A DNA stretch of 64,000 nucleotides from SABI01 sp963676605 (GCA_963676605.2 CAXXSP010000063.1:49760-113759), one strand, 5' to 3'. Numbered from the stretch's first letter, positions 44,138-54,796 are shown. Numbers and translations: made by a program. Notes: generated by a model not told the origin, from the sequence alone.

Positions 44138-44697
44138 TCTATCTGGAACTCTTCATCAGTTTCTTTCAGGTCGGACTGCTCAGCTTCGGTGGAGGCTATG
44201 CCGCCCTCCCTCTCATACAGCGTCAGGTTGTAGAGGTCAGAGAATGGATCACTCTCACCGAATTCAGTGATATCATCACGATCTCACAAATGACTCCCGG
44301 GCCGATCGCCCTGAACATGGCAAGTTTCGTGGGTACCAGGATGGGGGGGATCCCGGGAACCGTGATCGCAACCGTCTCGGTTGTCACCGCCCCGCTGATC
44401 CTGGCCCTGATCCTCGCGGTAATCTACTACAGATACAGAGAGCTCGGTCTCATGAAAGGAATCCTCTGGGGACTCAAACCTACCGTTGTCGCTCTTATCG
44501 CAACGGCAGGAATCGGCATTTTCATCCAGGCACTCACCGGAGAAGAAGGAATGGCCGGCATTTCAATTCTTGCGCTGGTACTCTTCGCCGCTGGATTCAT
44601 CCTCCTCATGCTGAAGAAGCTTACTCCTTTAAAGACCATCCTTCTCAGCGGAGTGTTCATGGTCGTGTGGAGAATATTCACGGAAGGTGTCCTGTAG
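44134..44697 (+). CDS. Chromate transporter subunit (second of pair)
   Basis: 187 residues, homologous to the gene before it: GLLSFGGGYAALPLIQRQVVE, ISQMTPGPIALNMASFVGTRMGG and five or six spans. The pair together corresponds to a full ChrA. The role may be chromate/sulfate exchange, but with no chromate-resistance neighbour the true substrate is uncertain. Confidence 0.87.
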   Translation: MIYLELFISFFQVGLLSFGGGYAALPLIQRQVVEVREWITLTEFSDIITISQMTPGPIALNMASFVGTRMGGIPGTVIATVSVVTAPLILALILAVIYYRYRELGLMKGILWGLKPTVVALIATAGIGIFIQALTGEEGMAGISILALVLFAAGFILLMLKKLTPLKTILLSGVFMVVWRIFTEGVL

Positions 44698-44981
44698 AGA
44701 TCAGGCTCTCTTTTTAAAAATTATCACTTTTTTTATAGCATGATTCACTCATACCTGAAGTAGATATAAAGGTATTCAACAGAATAGGAAAGAATACAAA
44801 ATAGAGTGGATAGGTAGTAATAAATTGAATTCTATCCAATCTCTTCATATGCCATACCCTTGATTATAAGAAAATGTTTACCATATAAGGCATAATACTA
44901 TGTGCATTATTAGGTCACCCCTTCAGGAAATATTAAAAAATAGCTCTTTACAACAATTGTCATTAAGACTATTGTTATAAC
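44698..44981. other. AT-rich intergenic region before the XRE gene
   Basis: About 284 bp, much more AT-rich than its surroundings, with no coding frame. Composition together with the small regulator suggests possible horizontal acquisition. Only the promoter at its right end is recognised. Confidence 0.4.
44947..44976 (+). promoter_or_regulatory. Promoter and dyad operator candidate of the XRE gene
   Basis: TTTACA (44947-44952), 17-base spacer and TATTGT (44970-44975). A dyad AACAAT (44952-44957) / ATTGTT (44971-44976) spans the promoter, a likely site for autoregulation. The start codon follows 6 bases later, so the transcript is nearly leaderless. Confidence 0.45.
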
Positions 44982-45203
44982 ATGGATATGGGAAAAGCAA
45001 TTAGGGACCTTCGTTTGAAGGGGGGCTACTCTCAGGATAAGCTGGTGGCTAAGACCGGTATTTCGAGAAGTCAGCTCTATTTTATTGAATCGGGAAGATG
45101 TGTTCCCAGGATTGAGACTATTGAAAAGATCGCATCAGTGCTTACTATGAAAGTTTCTGATGTAGTTATTTATGCTGAAGAGAATTATCCTACAGAAAAC
45201 TAG
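44982..45203 (+). CDS. Small XRE family helix-turn-helix regulator
   Basis: 73 residues forming one lambda-Cro/C1-type helix-turn-helix: RLKGGYSQDKLVAKTGISRSQLYFIESGRCVPRIETIEKIASVL (two helices around GISRSQLYFIESGR). No further domain. There is no ribosome site, in line with a nearly leaderless message. Small XRE proteins of this size repress their own promoter or regulate mobile elements; the surrounding AT-rich DNA fits a phage- or plasmid-derived origin. Confidence 0.82.
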   Translation: MDMGKAIRDLRLKGGYSQDKLVAKTGISRSQLYFIESGRCVPRIETIEKIASVLTMKVSDVVIYAEENYPTEN

Positions 45204-45262
45204 TTCTTTCAGTCAAATCTTTCAATACATCAACTCCAGAACATGTCTTGAGGCTCTTTAGA

Positions 45263-45297
45263 AACACAGCATACTGTAAGGTTATGCTGTGTTTTGA
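45263..45297 (+). terminator. Intrinsic terminator of the XRE gene
   Basis: A 10-bp stem AACACAGCAT/ATGCTGTGTT (45263-45272 with 45284-45293) followed by TTGATTG. Confidence 0.7.
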
Positions 45298-45334
45298 TTG
45301 TATCATTTATAGAACGATTATTGCACTTTCTAAG

Positions 45335-45366
45335 AAAAAGGTGATCCTTTCGGATCACCTTTTCTT
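45335..45366 (-). terminator. Terminator of the branched-chain amino acid operon
   Basis: A 9-bp stem AGGTGATCC/GGATCACCT (45339-45347 with 45352-45360). On the minus strand it is followed by TTTTTCTTA, and on the plus strand by TTTTCTTTG, so it may work both ways. Confidence 0.75.
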
Positions 45367-45386
45367 TGTCTGAGAACCTTTGGGGG

Positions 45387-47060
45387 TTATTCTACTTCGT
45401 CGTCAATCATCACTTCAATGGAGGCTCCGGGAGCAACCATGGGGAAGACCTTGTCATCAATTGCGATTTCACAATCGACAACGACAGGAGCATTCAGGGC
45501 AAACGCTTTCCTGAGGACTTCCGCCGGGTCATCCTTAAGCGACATTCTCATTCCCTCAACACCATACGCCTGAGCCAGTTTCACCCAGTCGATCTCTGTA
45601 TCGAGGGTTGTCTCCGCATACCGGTTATCATAGAAGAAGGTCTGCCACTGACGAACCATACCGAGGGTGTGGTTGTTCATGATCAGAATAATGACAGGAA
45701 TCCTGTACCGTGCGATCGTCGCGAGTTCATTACAGTTCATCTTGAACGAACCGTCTCCTGCGACATTGACGACACGTCTTTTCGGGGCTCCGAACTGTGC
45801 GCCCATGGAGGCGCCTGTGCCGTATCCCATGGTGCCGAGGCCGCCGGAAGTCAGGAATTTCCCCTTCGGTGTGTGCCGGTAGAACTGTGCCGCCCACATC
45901 TGATGCTGTCCGACTTCTGTAACGATCGCTGTATCTTCGGGAGCGACATCACTGAGAGCCTTCAGTACTTCGTAGGGACGCTTTGCTTCACCGCTCACCC
46001 TCATCGGGTGGTCTTTCTTCATCTGGGCGACTTCCTGCAGCCAGGCGGTATGCTTCACAGGAGAGGCTGCCCGTGCATTGACTTCCGAGAGAATGTCCTT
46101 CACGTTACCGATCACATCATGGTGTGTCATGATGTTCTTGTTGATCTCAGCCGGGTCGATATCGATATGAAGGATTTTCGCTTTCTTCGCGAACTCGCTC
46201 TCCTTGGAAACAACGCGGTCACTGAAACGGGCTCCGATAACAATGAGGAGGTCACAGTGAGAGACTGCAATATTCGATACCTTCGAGCCGTGCATACCGA
46301 TCATACCGGTAAATCGTTCATCCGACTGGTCGATCACTCCGTACGCCATGAGGGATACGCCTGCCGGGATATCATAGGTATCGAGGAAGGTTTTCACCTC
46401 TTCCTGGGCTCCGCTGATGATCGCTCCGCCTCCGATGTAGGCCATCGGATGCTTCGATTCCTTCAGCATCTTCACGATGGTATCGATATCCTTTTTGGTG
46501 TACCGGTTTTCGGTCTTCGGGGTGATATCGATTTCGGTTTCCGTGTACTCCGCCTCATTCGCAGTGACATCCTTGGGAATATCGATGAGCACGGGTCCGG
46601 GACGACCGCTCCGGGCGATCTCGAAGGCCTCACGCATCACACCGGCAAGATCATTGACGTCTTTGACGATGTAATTGTGCTTCGTGATAGGCATCGTGAT
46701 GCCTGCGATATCGACTTCCTGGAAACTGTCCTTTCCGAGGAGGGCAGTCGGGACATTTCCTGTGATTGCCACGACAGGAATCGAGTCCATGTAGGCTGTG
46801 GCGAGACCGGTAACGAGGTTCGTGGCTCCGGGACCGCTTGTTGCGATCACGACACCGACCTTCCCTGTCGCACGGGCATAGCCGTCTGCCGCATGGCTGG
46901 CTCCCTGTTCGTGCGAGGTGAGTATATGCGTCACCTCGTGTCTGTGTTTGTACAGCGCATCATAGATATGAAGGACGGCACCGCCAGGGAAACCGAACAC
47001 TGTATCGACTTTCTGTTCTTTCAGACAGGCAATGATTATTTCTGCACCTGTTAATTTCAT
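45387..47060 (-). CDS. ilvB: Acetolactate synthase large (catalytic) subunit
   Basis: 557 residues; condenses pyruvate with pyruvate or 2-oxobutyrate, the first common step to valine, leucine and isoleucine. TPP-enzyme features in order: GFPGGAVLHIYDAL, catalytic Glu in HEQGASHAADGYARATGKVG, VIGARFSDRV, and the TPP motif GDGSFKMNCNELATIARY...NN near the C-terminus. Its regulatory subunit ilvN is the first gene of the same operon, six genes upstream, an unusual separation. GGAGGAATGAATAG precedes the ATG. Last gene of the operon, with a terminator behind it. Confidence 0.96.
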   Translation of the reverse strand: MKLTGAEIIIACLKEQKVDTVFGFPGGAVLHIYDALYKHRHEVTHILTSHEQGASHAADGYARATGKVGVVIATSGPGATNLVTGLATAYMDSIPVVAITGNVPTALLGKDSFQEVDIAGITMPITKHNYIVKDVNDLAGVMREAFEIARSGRPGPVLIDIPKDVTANEAEYTETEIDITPKTENRYTKKDIDTIVKMLKESKHPMAYIGGGAIISGAQEEVKTFLDTYDIPAGVSLMAYGVIDQSDERFTGMIGMHGSKVSNIAVSHCDLLIVIGARFSDRVVSKESEFAKKAKILHIDIDPAEINKNIMTHHDVIGNVKDILSEVNARAASPVKHTAWLQEVAQMKKDHPMRVSGEAKRPYEVLKALSDVAPEDTAIVTEVGQHQMWAAQFYRHTPKGKFLTSGGLGTMGYGTGASMGAQFGAPKRRVVNVAGDGSFKMNCNELATIARYRIPVIILIMNNHTLGMVRQWQTFFYDNRYAETTLDTEIDWVKLAQAYGVEGMRMSLKDDPAEVLRKAFALNAPVVVDCEIAIDDKVFPMVAPGASIEVMIDDEVE

Positions 47061-47079
47061 CTATTCATTCCTCCGATTC

Positions 47080-48750
47080 TCAACTCTTGAACACTGCCCC
47101 GGTAGATGCACTGGTGACCATCTTCGAATAGCGTCCGAGGTATCCGTCCTGGATAGGAGCTTTCTTGGGCTGCCAGCCTTCCTTCCTCTTCTCGATCTCC
47201 TTTTCGTCCACAAGAAGGGTGAGTGTTCCTTTGTTAATGTCAATCTCGATGATATCACCTTCGTTCACGAAGGCGATCAGTCCACCTTCAGCCGCTTCAG
47301 GGCTGATATGTCCGATGGAAGCTCCGCGGGTAGCTCCGCTGAACCGTCCGTCGGTGATGAGAGCGACGTCCTTATCGAGACCCTGTCCTGCAATTGCAGC
47401 TGTGGGTCCGAGCATCTCTCTCATACCGGGTCCGCCCTTGGGTCCTTCATACCGGATCACCACTACGTCTCCCTTCACTATCTTTCCGCTACTGATCGCT
47501 GCTGCAACATCTTCCTCAGATTCGAAAACCCGTGCGGGCCCCGAATGCTGCATCATTTCAGGCGCAACAGCCGAGCGTTTGACTACAGCACCGTCCGGAG
47601 CGAGATTGCCCCTGAGAACGGCGATACCTCCTGTTTCACTGTAGGGTGATTCGACCGGTCGGATCACCTCGGTGTCATAGTTGACGGCACCGGTGATCTG
47701 CTGTGCAACACTCTTACCGCTGACTGTAAGACATTCCGTGTTGATCAGGTCTTTCTTTGTGAGTTCGTTCATTACTGCCATGACACCGCCTGCCGCGTAG
47801 AGGTCTTCAATATGGTGATGCCCTGCGGGAGCGAGGTGACAGAGATTGGGTGTCCGTGCACTGATCTCATTGGCCATGAAGATATCGAGGTCAACCTTCG
47901 CTTCGTGAGCGATGGCGGGGAGATGGAGCATGCTGTTTGTCGAGCAGCCGAGGGCCATGTCAACGGCCAGTGCATTCTGGAACGCCTGTGGAGTCATGAT
48001 CTGGGAGGGGGTGATTCCCTCTTCCACCAGTTCTATGATCCGGTAACCCGCTTCCTTGGCGAGGCGGTCTCTCTGGGAGTATACAGCAGGAATCGTTCCG
48101 TTTCCGGGGAGACCCATGCCGAGAGCTTCTGTGAGACAGTTCATGCTGTTTGCAGTGAACATTCCCGAGCAGGAACCGCAGGTGGGACAGGCGTAATTCT
48201 CTATGTCAAGGATCTCCTCGTCTGTCATTCTACCGGCATCGTGTGCTCCGACGGCTTCAAACGCTGTTGTCAGGTCGATAGAGCAGCCTTTATCTCCGGG
48301 GACATGACCTGCGAGCATGGCACCGCCGCTCACCACGATTGCAGGAATGTTGATTCTGGCTGCCGCCATGAGCATGGCAGGGACGATCTTGTCACAATTG
48401 GGGACGAGCACCAGCCCGTCGAAGGGATGGGCTGTCGCCATGATTTCGATTGAATCCGCGATCAGCTCGCGGGAGGCAAGAGAGTATTTCATTCCCTTGT
48501 GGCCCATTGCAATACCGTCACAGACGCCGATGACTCCGAAATCGATGGGAGTACCGCCTGCAAGGCGGACACCTGATTTCACGGCATTGACGACACGGTC
48601 GACATGCACATGACCCGGGATGATTTCATTCGCCGAGTTCGCTATTCCGATCAGGGGTCCGTTGATCTCACGGTCGGTCAGACCCAGAGCTTTCATCAAT
48701 GATCTGTGGGGGGTGCGTGCAACCCCTTTTTTCATCTGGTCACTTCTCAT
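47080..48750 (-). CDS. ilvD: Dihydroxy-acid dehydratase
   Basis: 556 residues; iron-sulfur enzyme of the third step to valine and isoleucine. Cluster cysteines are in GVCDGIAMGHKGM (first), PNCDKIVPAM (second) and CPTCGSCSGMFTANSMNCLTEALGMGLPGNGT (third) motifs; the C-terminal KYGAA-type pattern is GPKGGPGMREMLGPTAAI with DGRFSGATRG. Normal length. Between leuB and ilvB, with 19 bases to ilvB. Confidence 0.96.
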   Translation of the reverse strand: MRSDQMKKGVARTPHRSLMKALGLTDREINGPLIGIANSANEIIPGHVHVDRVVNAVKSGVRLAGGTPIDFGVIGVCDGIAMGHKGMKYSLASRELIADSIEIMATAHPFDGLVLVPNCDKIVPAMLMAAARINIPAIVVSGGAMLAGHVPGDKGCSIDLTTAFEAVGAHDAGRMTDEEILDIENYACPTCGSCSGMFTANSMNCLTEALGMGLPGNGTIPAVYSQRDRLAKEAGYRIIELVEEGITPSQIMTPQAFQNALAVDMALGCSTNSMLHLPAIAHEAKVDLDIFMANEISARTPNLCHLAPAGHHHIEDLYAAGGVMAVMNELTKKDLINTECLTVSGKSVAQQITGAVNYDTEVIRPVESPYSETGGIAVLRGNLAPDGAVVKRSAVAPEMMQHSGPARVFESEEDVAAAISSGKIVKGDVVVIRYEGPKGGPGMREMLGPTAAIAGQGLDKDVALITDGRFSGATRGASIGHISPEAAEGGLIAFVNEGDIIEIDINKGTLTLLVDEKEIEKRKEGWQPKKAPIQDGYLGRYSKMVTSASTGAVFKS

Positions 48751-48763
48751 ATGTACTACCCTC

Positions 48764-49840
48764 CTACTTCTGATTCTTCACAGCCTGAGCGATCAGGTCG
48801 CCCATTTCCCTGGTTCCGACGAGAGTTCTGCCTTCTGTGTAGATATCTCGTGTCCTGTATCCCTTCTGAAGCACTTCACTCACGGCCTTCTCGATAGAAG
48901 CAGCCTCCTGCTCGAGATTGAAGGTGTAACGGAGCATCATTGCACAGGAGAGAACGGTTGCGATGGGGTTCGCCATATCCTTGCCTGCGATATCGGGAGC
49001 GGAACCGTGGATCGGCTCGTACATACCGAAGTTCTCTTCATTGAGTGAGGCTGAAGGAAGCATCCCGATACTTCCTGTGATCATGCTTGCTTCGTCGCTG
49101 AGGATATCACCGAACATGTTGGTTGTGACGATCACATCGAACTGTTTCGGGTCACGGACGAGCTGCATGGCCGCGTTATCGACGTACATGTGAGAGAGTT
49201 CCACTTCAGGATACTCCTTAGCTACCTCTTCGACAGTCCGTCTCCATAGACGTGAGTTCTCAAGAATGTTCGCCTTATCGACGGAACAGACCTTCTTCGA
49301 TCTCTTCATTGCGGCTTCGAATGCGATCTTGGCGATTCTCTTCACTTCAGGAATGGAATAGGTCATCGTATCGAATGCACTGTTACCATCTTCCGCGATT
49401 CCGCGTTCTCCGAAATAGATACCGCCGGTCAGTTCTCTCACCACCATGATATCGAGTCCGCCGTCGATGATTTCCGGTTTCAGAGGACAGGCTGAGGCGA
49501 GTTCTCCGTGGAGAATCGCAGGGCGCAGGTTACAGAACAGGCCGAGCTGGCCTCTCAGGCCGAGCAGTGCCTGCTCCGGACGAAGACGTCCTTCATTCGC
49601 GTCCCACTTCGGTCCGCCGACTGCTCCGAGAATGATTGCCTCGGCATCCTTACAGCCGAGAACAGTTGATTCGGGGAGAGGCTCTCCCACTGCATCAAGA
49701 GCGGCTCCGCCAGCAAGGTAGAAGGAGAAGTCGAACCGGTGACCGTACGCCATACCTACTTCGCCGAGCACTTTCAGTGCCTCGGTAACAATGTCAGGAC
49801 CGATTCCGTCTCCGGGAACTACCGCTATCTTAAGCTTCAT
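48764..49840 (-). CDS. leuB: 3-isopropylmalate dehydrogenase
   Basis: 358 residues; oxidatively decarboxylates 3-isopropylmalate in leucine synthesis, and in citramalate users can also act on the 2-methylmalate branch. The start IAVVPGDGIGPDIV, substrate arginines in RPEQALLGLRGQLGLFCNLRPA, the metal aspartates in MYVDNAAMQLV and NMFGDILSDEASMI, and the NAD site GSAPDIAGKDMANPIA are all intact. AAAGGAG precedes the ATG. In the same operon as leuA and cimA; leuCD are not in the window. Confidence 0.96.
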   Translation of the reverse strand: MKLKIAVVPGDGIGPDIVTEALKVLGEVGMAYGHRFDFSFYLAGGAALDAVGEPLPESTVLGCKDAEAIILGAVGGPKWDANEGRLRPEQALLGLRGQLGLFCNLRPAILHGELASACPLKPEIIDGGLDIMVVRELTGGIYFGERGIAEDGNSAFDTMTYSIPEVKRIAKIAFEAAMKRSKKVCSVDKANILENSRLWRRTVEEVAKEYPEVELSHMYVDNAAMQLVRDPKQFDVIVTTNMFGDILSDEASMITGSIGMLPSASLNEENFGMYEPIHGSAPDIAGKDMANPIATVLSCAMMLRYTFNLEQEAASIEKAVSEVLQKGYRTRDIYTEGRTLVGTREMGDLIAQAVKNQK

Positions 49841-49843
49841 ATC

Positions 49844-51472
49844 TTATTCTCCTTTGGTATGGTCAGAGGCAGGTACTACTCCCTCTTTCATCAGTTTATA
49901 TTCAATGGAATCGACAAGCGCCATCCAGCTTGCCTCGATAATATCTGTTGAAACACCCATCGTCGACCAGGAATGTTCATCCTCGGTGGTCTCGATGAGT
50001 ACACGTACTTTAGCTGCTGATGCGTGCATTGAGTCGAGAACACGGACTTTATAGTCGGTGAGTCTGACATCAGCAAGACAGGGATAGAAATTCTCAAGGA
50101 CCCGTCTGAGCGCCTTATCGAGCGCATGCACGGGACCATCACCCTGGGCCGCCTCGATGGCGCTTTCACCGTTGACGAACACCTTGACGACCGCCGTGTG
50201 GGAGGTGTCCACATCGCCGGTGGGAGGCATCTCTCCGAGGGTCCGGTAGTGGTCGAGGGAGAAGAAGGGGGTATACTTGCCCAGCTCCTTCGCAATGACC
50301 AGCTCGAATGAGCTTTCTGCCCCTTCGAACTGATACCCTTCCATCTCCAGAGTCTTCAGCTTGTCGATGATATGCTTCGTCTGAGGAGCATTCTTATCGA
50401 GGTCGGGAGCGAACTTCTGGATCTGCTTCAGGATCGTTGAACGGCCGGAGACTTCGGAGGTCAGAAAGCGTCTCTCGTTTCCGACAGCTTCGGGAGCGAT
50501 ATGCTCGAACGCCTTCGGATTCTTCGAGACTCCGTCGATATGCATACCGCCCTTGTGGGTGAATGCACTCCTCCCGATATAAGCTGTCCCGTGAGGAATC
50601 GAGATATTCGAAATCTCGGCTATAGCATGGGAGGTATAGGTAAGCTGGGAAAGCGCTTCAGGAGTGATCACTTCGAAGCCCATCTTCAGCTGAAGGGTCG
50701 GGATGACGGTGGCGAGGTTCGCGTTTCCGCACCGTTCACCGAACCCGATGAAGGTGCCCTGCACCTGCCGTGCCCCCGCCTCTACGGCAAGGAGACTCGA
50801 GGCTTCAGCACAGGCGCTGTCATTGTGGGTATGGATGCCCACGACCACCTCGGGATAATCAGCTGCGAGATGAGCAACCACATCAGAAGTCGCCTCCTTG
50901 ACGAGGGAGGGGACGGTGCCTCCGCGGGTATCGCACAGGGCGATCGACTGGGCACCTGCCGCTGCCGCGACTCTCACTGATTCAAGGGCGTATTCCCTGT
51001 TCTCGATATATCCGTCATAGAAGTGCTCGGCATCAAAGATGACACCCTTGCCCTCACTGACCATGTAGGAGATGGTATCGTGTATCATGGCGAGGTTCTC
51101 ATCGAGGCTCGTCCTGATGATATCGGTGACCTGAAAGTCCCAGCTCTTGCCGAAAATCGAGACGTAGTCCGTGCCTGCCTTGATCAGGGAAGAGAGATTC
51201 ACATCCTCTTTCACGTCAATATCTCTTCTTCTCGTCGCCCCGAAGGCGACGAGCTTGACGTTCTTCAGGGTCAGCTTCGAGATCTCCCTGAAGAATTCGA
51301 GATCTTTCGGGTTTGAACCGGGGTTTCCCGCTTCAACGTATTCTACACCGATCTCATCGAGCAGCTGCACGATCTTTATCTTATCGAGGACGGAGAAACT
51401 GATCCCCTCCCCCTGCGCACCATCGCGTAGGGTTGAATCGAATAACTCTATCCTGTTCTGTGTCTTACTCAT
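49844..51472 (-). CDS. cimA: (R)-citramalate synthase
   Basis: 542 residues from the ATG at 51472, only 1 base after the leuA stop; an ATG at 51496 lies within leuA. It condenses pyruvate and acetyl-CoA to citramalate, a threonine-independent route to 2-oxobutyrate and isoleucine. The HMGL-like TIM barrel begins FDSTLRDGAQGEGISFS and has HTHNDSACAEA, GTFIGFGERCGNANL; the C-terminal LeuA-type allosteric domain (from about 400) contains GDVDTSHTAVVKVFVNGE. The GEGI in the start motif and its length separate it from leuA. Same operon as leuA, an arrangement seen in spirochaetes. Confidence 0.92.
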   Translation of the reverse strand: MSKTQNRIELFDSTLRDGAQGEGISFSVLDKIKIVQLLDEIGVEYVEAGNPGSNPKDLEFFREISKLTLKNVKLVAFGATRRRDIDVKEDVNLSSLIKAGTDYVSIFGKSWDFQVTDIIRTSLDENLAMIHDTISYMVSEGKGVIFDAEHFYDGYIENREYALESVRVAAAAGAQSIALCDTRGGTVPSLVKEATSDVVAHLAADYPEVVVGIHTHNDSACAEASSLLAVEAGARQVQGTFIGFGERCGNANLATVIPTLQLKMGFEVITPEALSQLTYTSHAIAEISNISIPHGTAYIGRSAFTHKGGMHIDGVSKNPKAFEHIAPEAVGNERRFLTSEVSGRSTILKQIQKFAPDLDKNAPQTKHIIDKLKTLEMEGYQFEGAESSFELVIAKELGKYTPFFSLDHYRTLGEMPPTGDVDTSHTAVVKVFVNGESAIEAAQGDGPVHALDKALRRVLENFYPCLADVRLTDYKVRVLDSMHASAAKVRVLIETTEDEHSWSTMGVSTDIIEASWMALVDSIEYKLMKEGVVPASDHTKGE

Positions 51473-51473
51473 A

Positions 51474-53118
51474 TTATACCTCTTTTGAGACATCACTCTT
51501 GACCGTGCCGGTCACTTTCATGTCTCTCTCGAGAGCCTCTTTCGGAAGCGGTTCCCAGGAACGGGCTTTCTCTGAACCGCTCTGGTCGCTCTCGGTACTC
51601 CGGTGAGTCTCATTCGCTTCGAACATGCGGTTCACGGCACTGATGAGAGAGAGGAGTGAAGCCTCGATCACATCTGTGGAGACGCCTCTGCCCCGGTATT
51701 CGCCATGGGCATCGCTGATCTTCACGAGGACTTCACCGAGAGCATCACGATGCTCGGTGACAGCTCTCAGCTGATAATCATCGAGGACGAATGACTTCCG
51801 TACGATCTTCTCCACTGCCTTGAAGGCTGCATAGACGGGACCAGTTCCCATCTCGACTGCCTGCATCTTCTTTCCGCTTCTGGTAAGGGCTGACACAGGC
51901 GGTTGCTGTCATCAGATTCCCGCTGTTCACGACAAAGCTGTCGAGCTCGAAAATCTGAGGAGAGCTCTGTGTTCCGCTTTCCATCATGGCGATGAGATCC
52001 CGGTCCGTGATCTCCTTTTTCTTGTCTGCAAGATGTTTGAAATCTTCGAAGAGCTTCCTGCTGAGCTCTGCATCGAGCTCATAGCCGAGCTCTTTCATGC
52101 GGTGATTGAACGCATGCTGACCGCTGTGCTTTCCGAGAACCATCGTCGTCTGCTTGATGCCGATCGACTCGGGTCTCATGATCTCATAGGTCTCGGAGTG
52201 CGCCATCATGCCATGCTGATGAATGCCCGATTCATGACTGAACGCATTCGCTCCTACAATCGCCTTACTGGGATTGATAGGAACTGCGGTCACGTTCGAC
52301 AGGAGACGTGCCGTGTTATAGAGCTGTGTCGTATCGATCGAGAGGTCATAGGGGAACAGATCCTTACGGGTCTTCATGCTCATCACCACTTCTTCAATCG
52401 CGGCATTTCCTGCCCTCTCCCCTATTCCGCACATCGTCAGTTCCGCCTGACGTGCTCCTGCCTTGATGCCCGCGAGGGTGTTAGCAACAGCAAGTCCCAG
52501 ATCATTATGACAGTGGACGGAAAGAATCGCCTTGTCGACATTGGGGACTGTATTCATCAGGTAGGAGATCAGTCCTCCCATCTCATCGGGAGTGGTATAC
52601 CCGACAGTGTCGGGAATATTGATGATCGTGGCTCCCTTATTGATGACTGCCTCAACGACACGGGCAAGGTATTCCTTGTCGCTCCTGAGTGCATCTTCTG
52701 CAGAGAATTCGACTTCGGGACAGAGATTGCGGGCATACTCGACCATCTTTACAGCCTGGTCGAGGGCTCTGTCCTTGTCCATCTTCAGCTTATACTGGAG
52801 ATGGAGATCACTCGTTGCAATGAAGGTGTGAATTCTCGGCTTCTTCGCTTCCTTCACAGCCTCCCATGCCCGGTCGATATCTTTCGGAAGGGCACGGGAG
52901 AGGGATGCTACTGTCGTGTGGTCGATCACCGAAGCGATCGACTTCACCGACTCGAAATCTCCAGGGCTGGCAATGGCAAACCCGGCTTCGATCACATCAA
53001 CACCTAGCAGTTCCAGCTGCTTCGCGAGCCGCAGCTTCTGTTCAAGGTTCATGGAGTAGCCTGGGGCCTGTTCTCCATCTCGTAATGTGGTATCAAAAAT
53101 CGCTACTTTGTCTGCCAT
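51474..53118 (-). CDS. leuA: 2-isopropylmalate synthase (frameshifted)
   Basis: 547 residues after one extra C is removed from a GGG/CCC run at 51887-51889. It condenses acetyl-CoA with 2-oxoisovalerate, the first step of leucine synthesis, feedback-inhibited through its C-terminal domain. The barrel starts FDTTLRDGEQAPGYSMN and has the HCHNDLGLAVANT and GERAGNAAIEEV motifs. The frameshift sits at the start of the C-terminal allosteric domain (after MTATACVS), with the remaining frame beginning LTRSGKKMQAVEMGTGPVYAA. GGGAGG precedes the ATG. Third gene of the operon. Confidence 0.92.
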
Positions 53119-53149
53119 ATATTCCTCCCTGAAGTATTACAATCCGTTT

Positions 53150-54145
<996 letters not shown>

Positions 54146-54181
54146 TTCTTGCTCCTTGTTTCTATGTTCTTACATTCTCTA

Positions 54182-54682
54182 TTATTCATGACTCGCCAGT
54201 GACTGCGAACCTCTTTCCATTGCTGTCATACCCGTTCTCACAAGCTCACATATCCCGTAGGGTTCAACGAGACGCAGGAAGGAAGAGACCTTGTCTCCTG
54301 TTCCTGTGATTCGCATGGTAAGTGTGGATTCGGTTACGTCCTGGATCTTCGCCTTGAAGATCTCCGAGAGTTCAACGACGGCCGCACGGGTCGACTTTGT
54401 GGTATTCACCTTCACGAGGACAAGCTCGGTCTGGATCGATCCCTGAAGGGTCAGTTCCACAACTTTGATCACATCATGAAGCTTCGCCACCTGTTTCTCG
54501 ATCTGTTCTACGATTCTTCTGTCGCCGGTGACGACGATGGTGATTCTGCTGACTTCGGAGGATTCTGTTTCACCGACTGAAAGGCTGTCGATGTTATAGC
54601 CGCGTCGGCTGAAAAGTCCGACTACGCGTGAGAGAACCCCGGGATGGTTATTGACTAGAATTCCGAGTGTATACCTTTGCAT
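54182..54682 (-). CDS. ilvN: Acetolactate synthase small (regulatory) subunit
   Basis: 166 residues; ACT domain at 1-75 (LGILVNNHPGVLSRVVGLFSRRGYNIDSLSVG) binds valine and controls the catalytic subunit, followed by the family C-terminal domain. AAAAGGAG is 7 bases before the ATG. First gene of the operon, with a 270-base leader that contains a leader ORF and hairpins; its catalytic partner is the last gene of the same operon. Confidence 0.94.
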   Translation of the reverse strand: MQRYTLGILVNNHPGVLSRVVGLFSRRGYNIDSLSVGETESSEVSRITIVVTGDRRIVEQIEKQVAKLHDVIKVVELTLQGSIQTELVLVKVNTTKSTRAAVVELSEIFKAKIQDVTESTLTMRITGTGDKVSSFLRLVEPYGICELVRTGMTAMERGSQSLASHE

Positions 54683-54730
54683 CTCATATCTCCTTTTCTT
54701 ATCTGTTTCCGGTGCTGTGTCTTACATGCT

Positions 54731-54795
54731 ACGGTACGCCGATAAGCCGTGAAGAAGAATCCCCACGGCTGCACCAATTTATCGGTATACCGTGG
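54731..54795 (-). promoter_or_regulatory. Alternative RNA hairpins of the ilv leader (attenuator-like)
   Basis: Between the leader ORF stop and ilvN, the RNA can form a long 15-bp arm with one mismatch and G-U pairs (54779-54793 with 54731-54745) enclosing a 6-bp stem GCCGTG/CACGGC (54764-54769 with 54746-54751). A competing 6-bp stem CCACGG/CCGTGG pairs 54790-54795 with 54763-54768. The two cannot coexist. No T-run follows either, so an intrinsic terminator is not evident; the mechanism may be Rho-dependent or act on ilvN translation. Confidence 0.5.
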
Positions 54796-54796
54796 T

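Noticed and set aside
45366..47054. A 562-residue plus-strand frame antisense to ilvB
   Set aside because: It mirrors the ilvB reading frame; composition is His/Asp/Val-rich with no domain, as expected for an antisense shadow.
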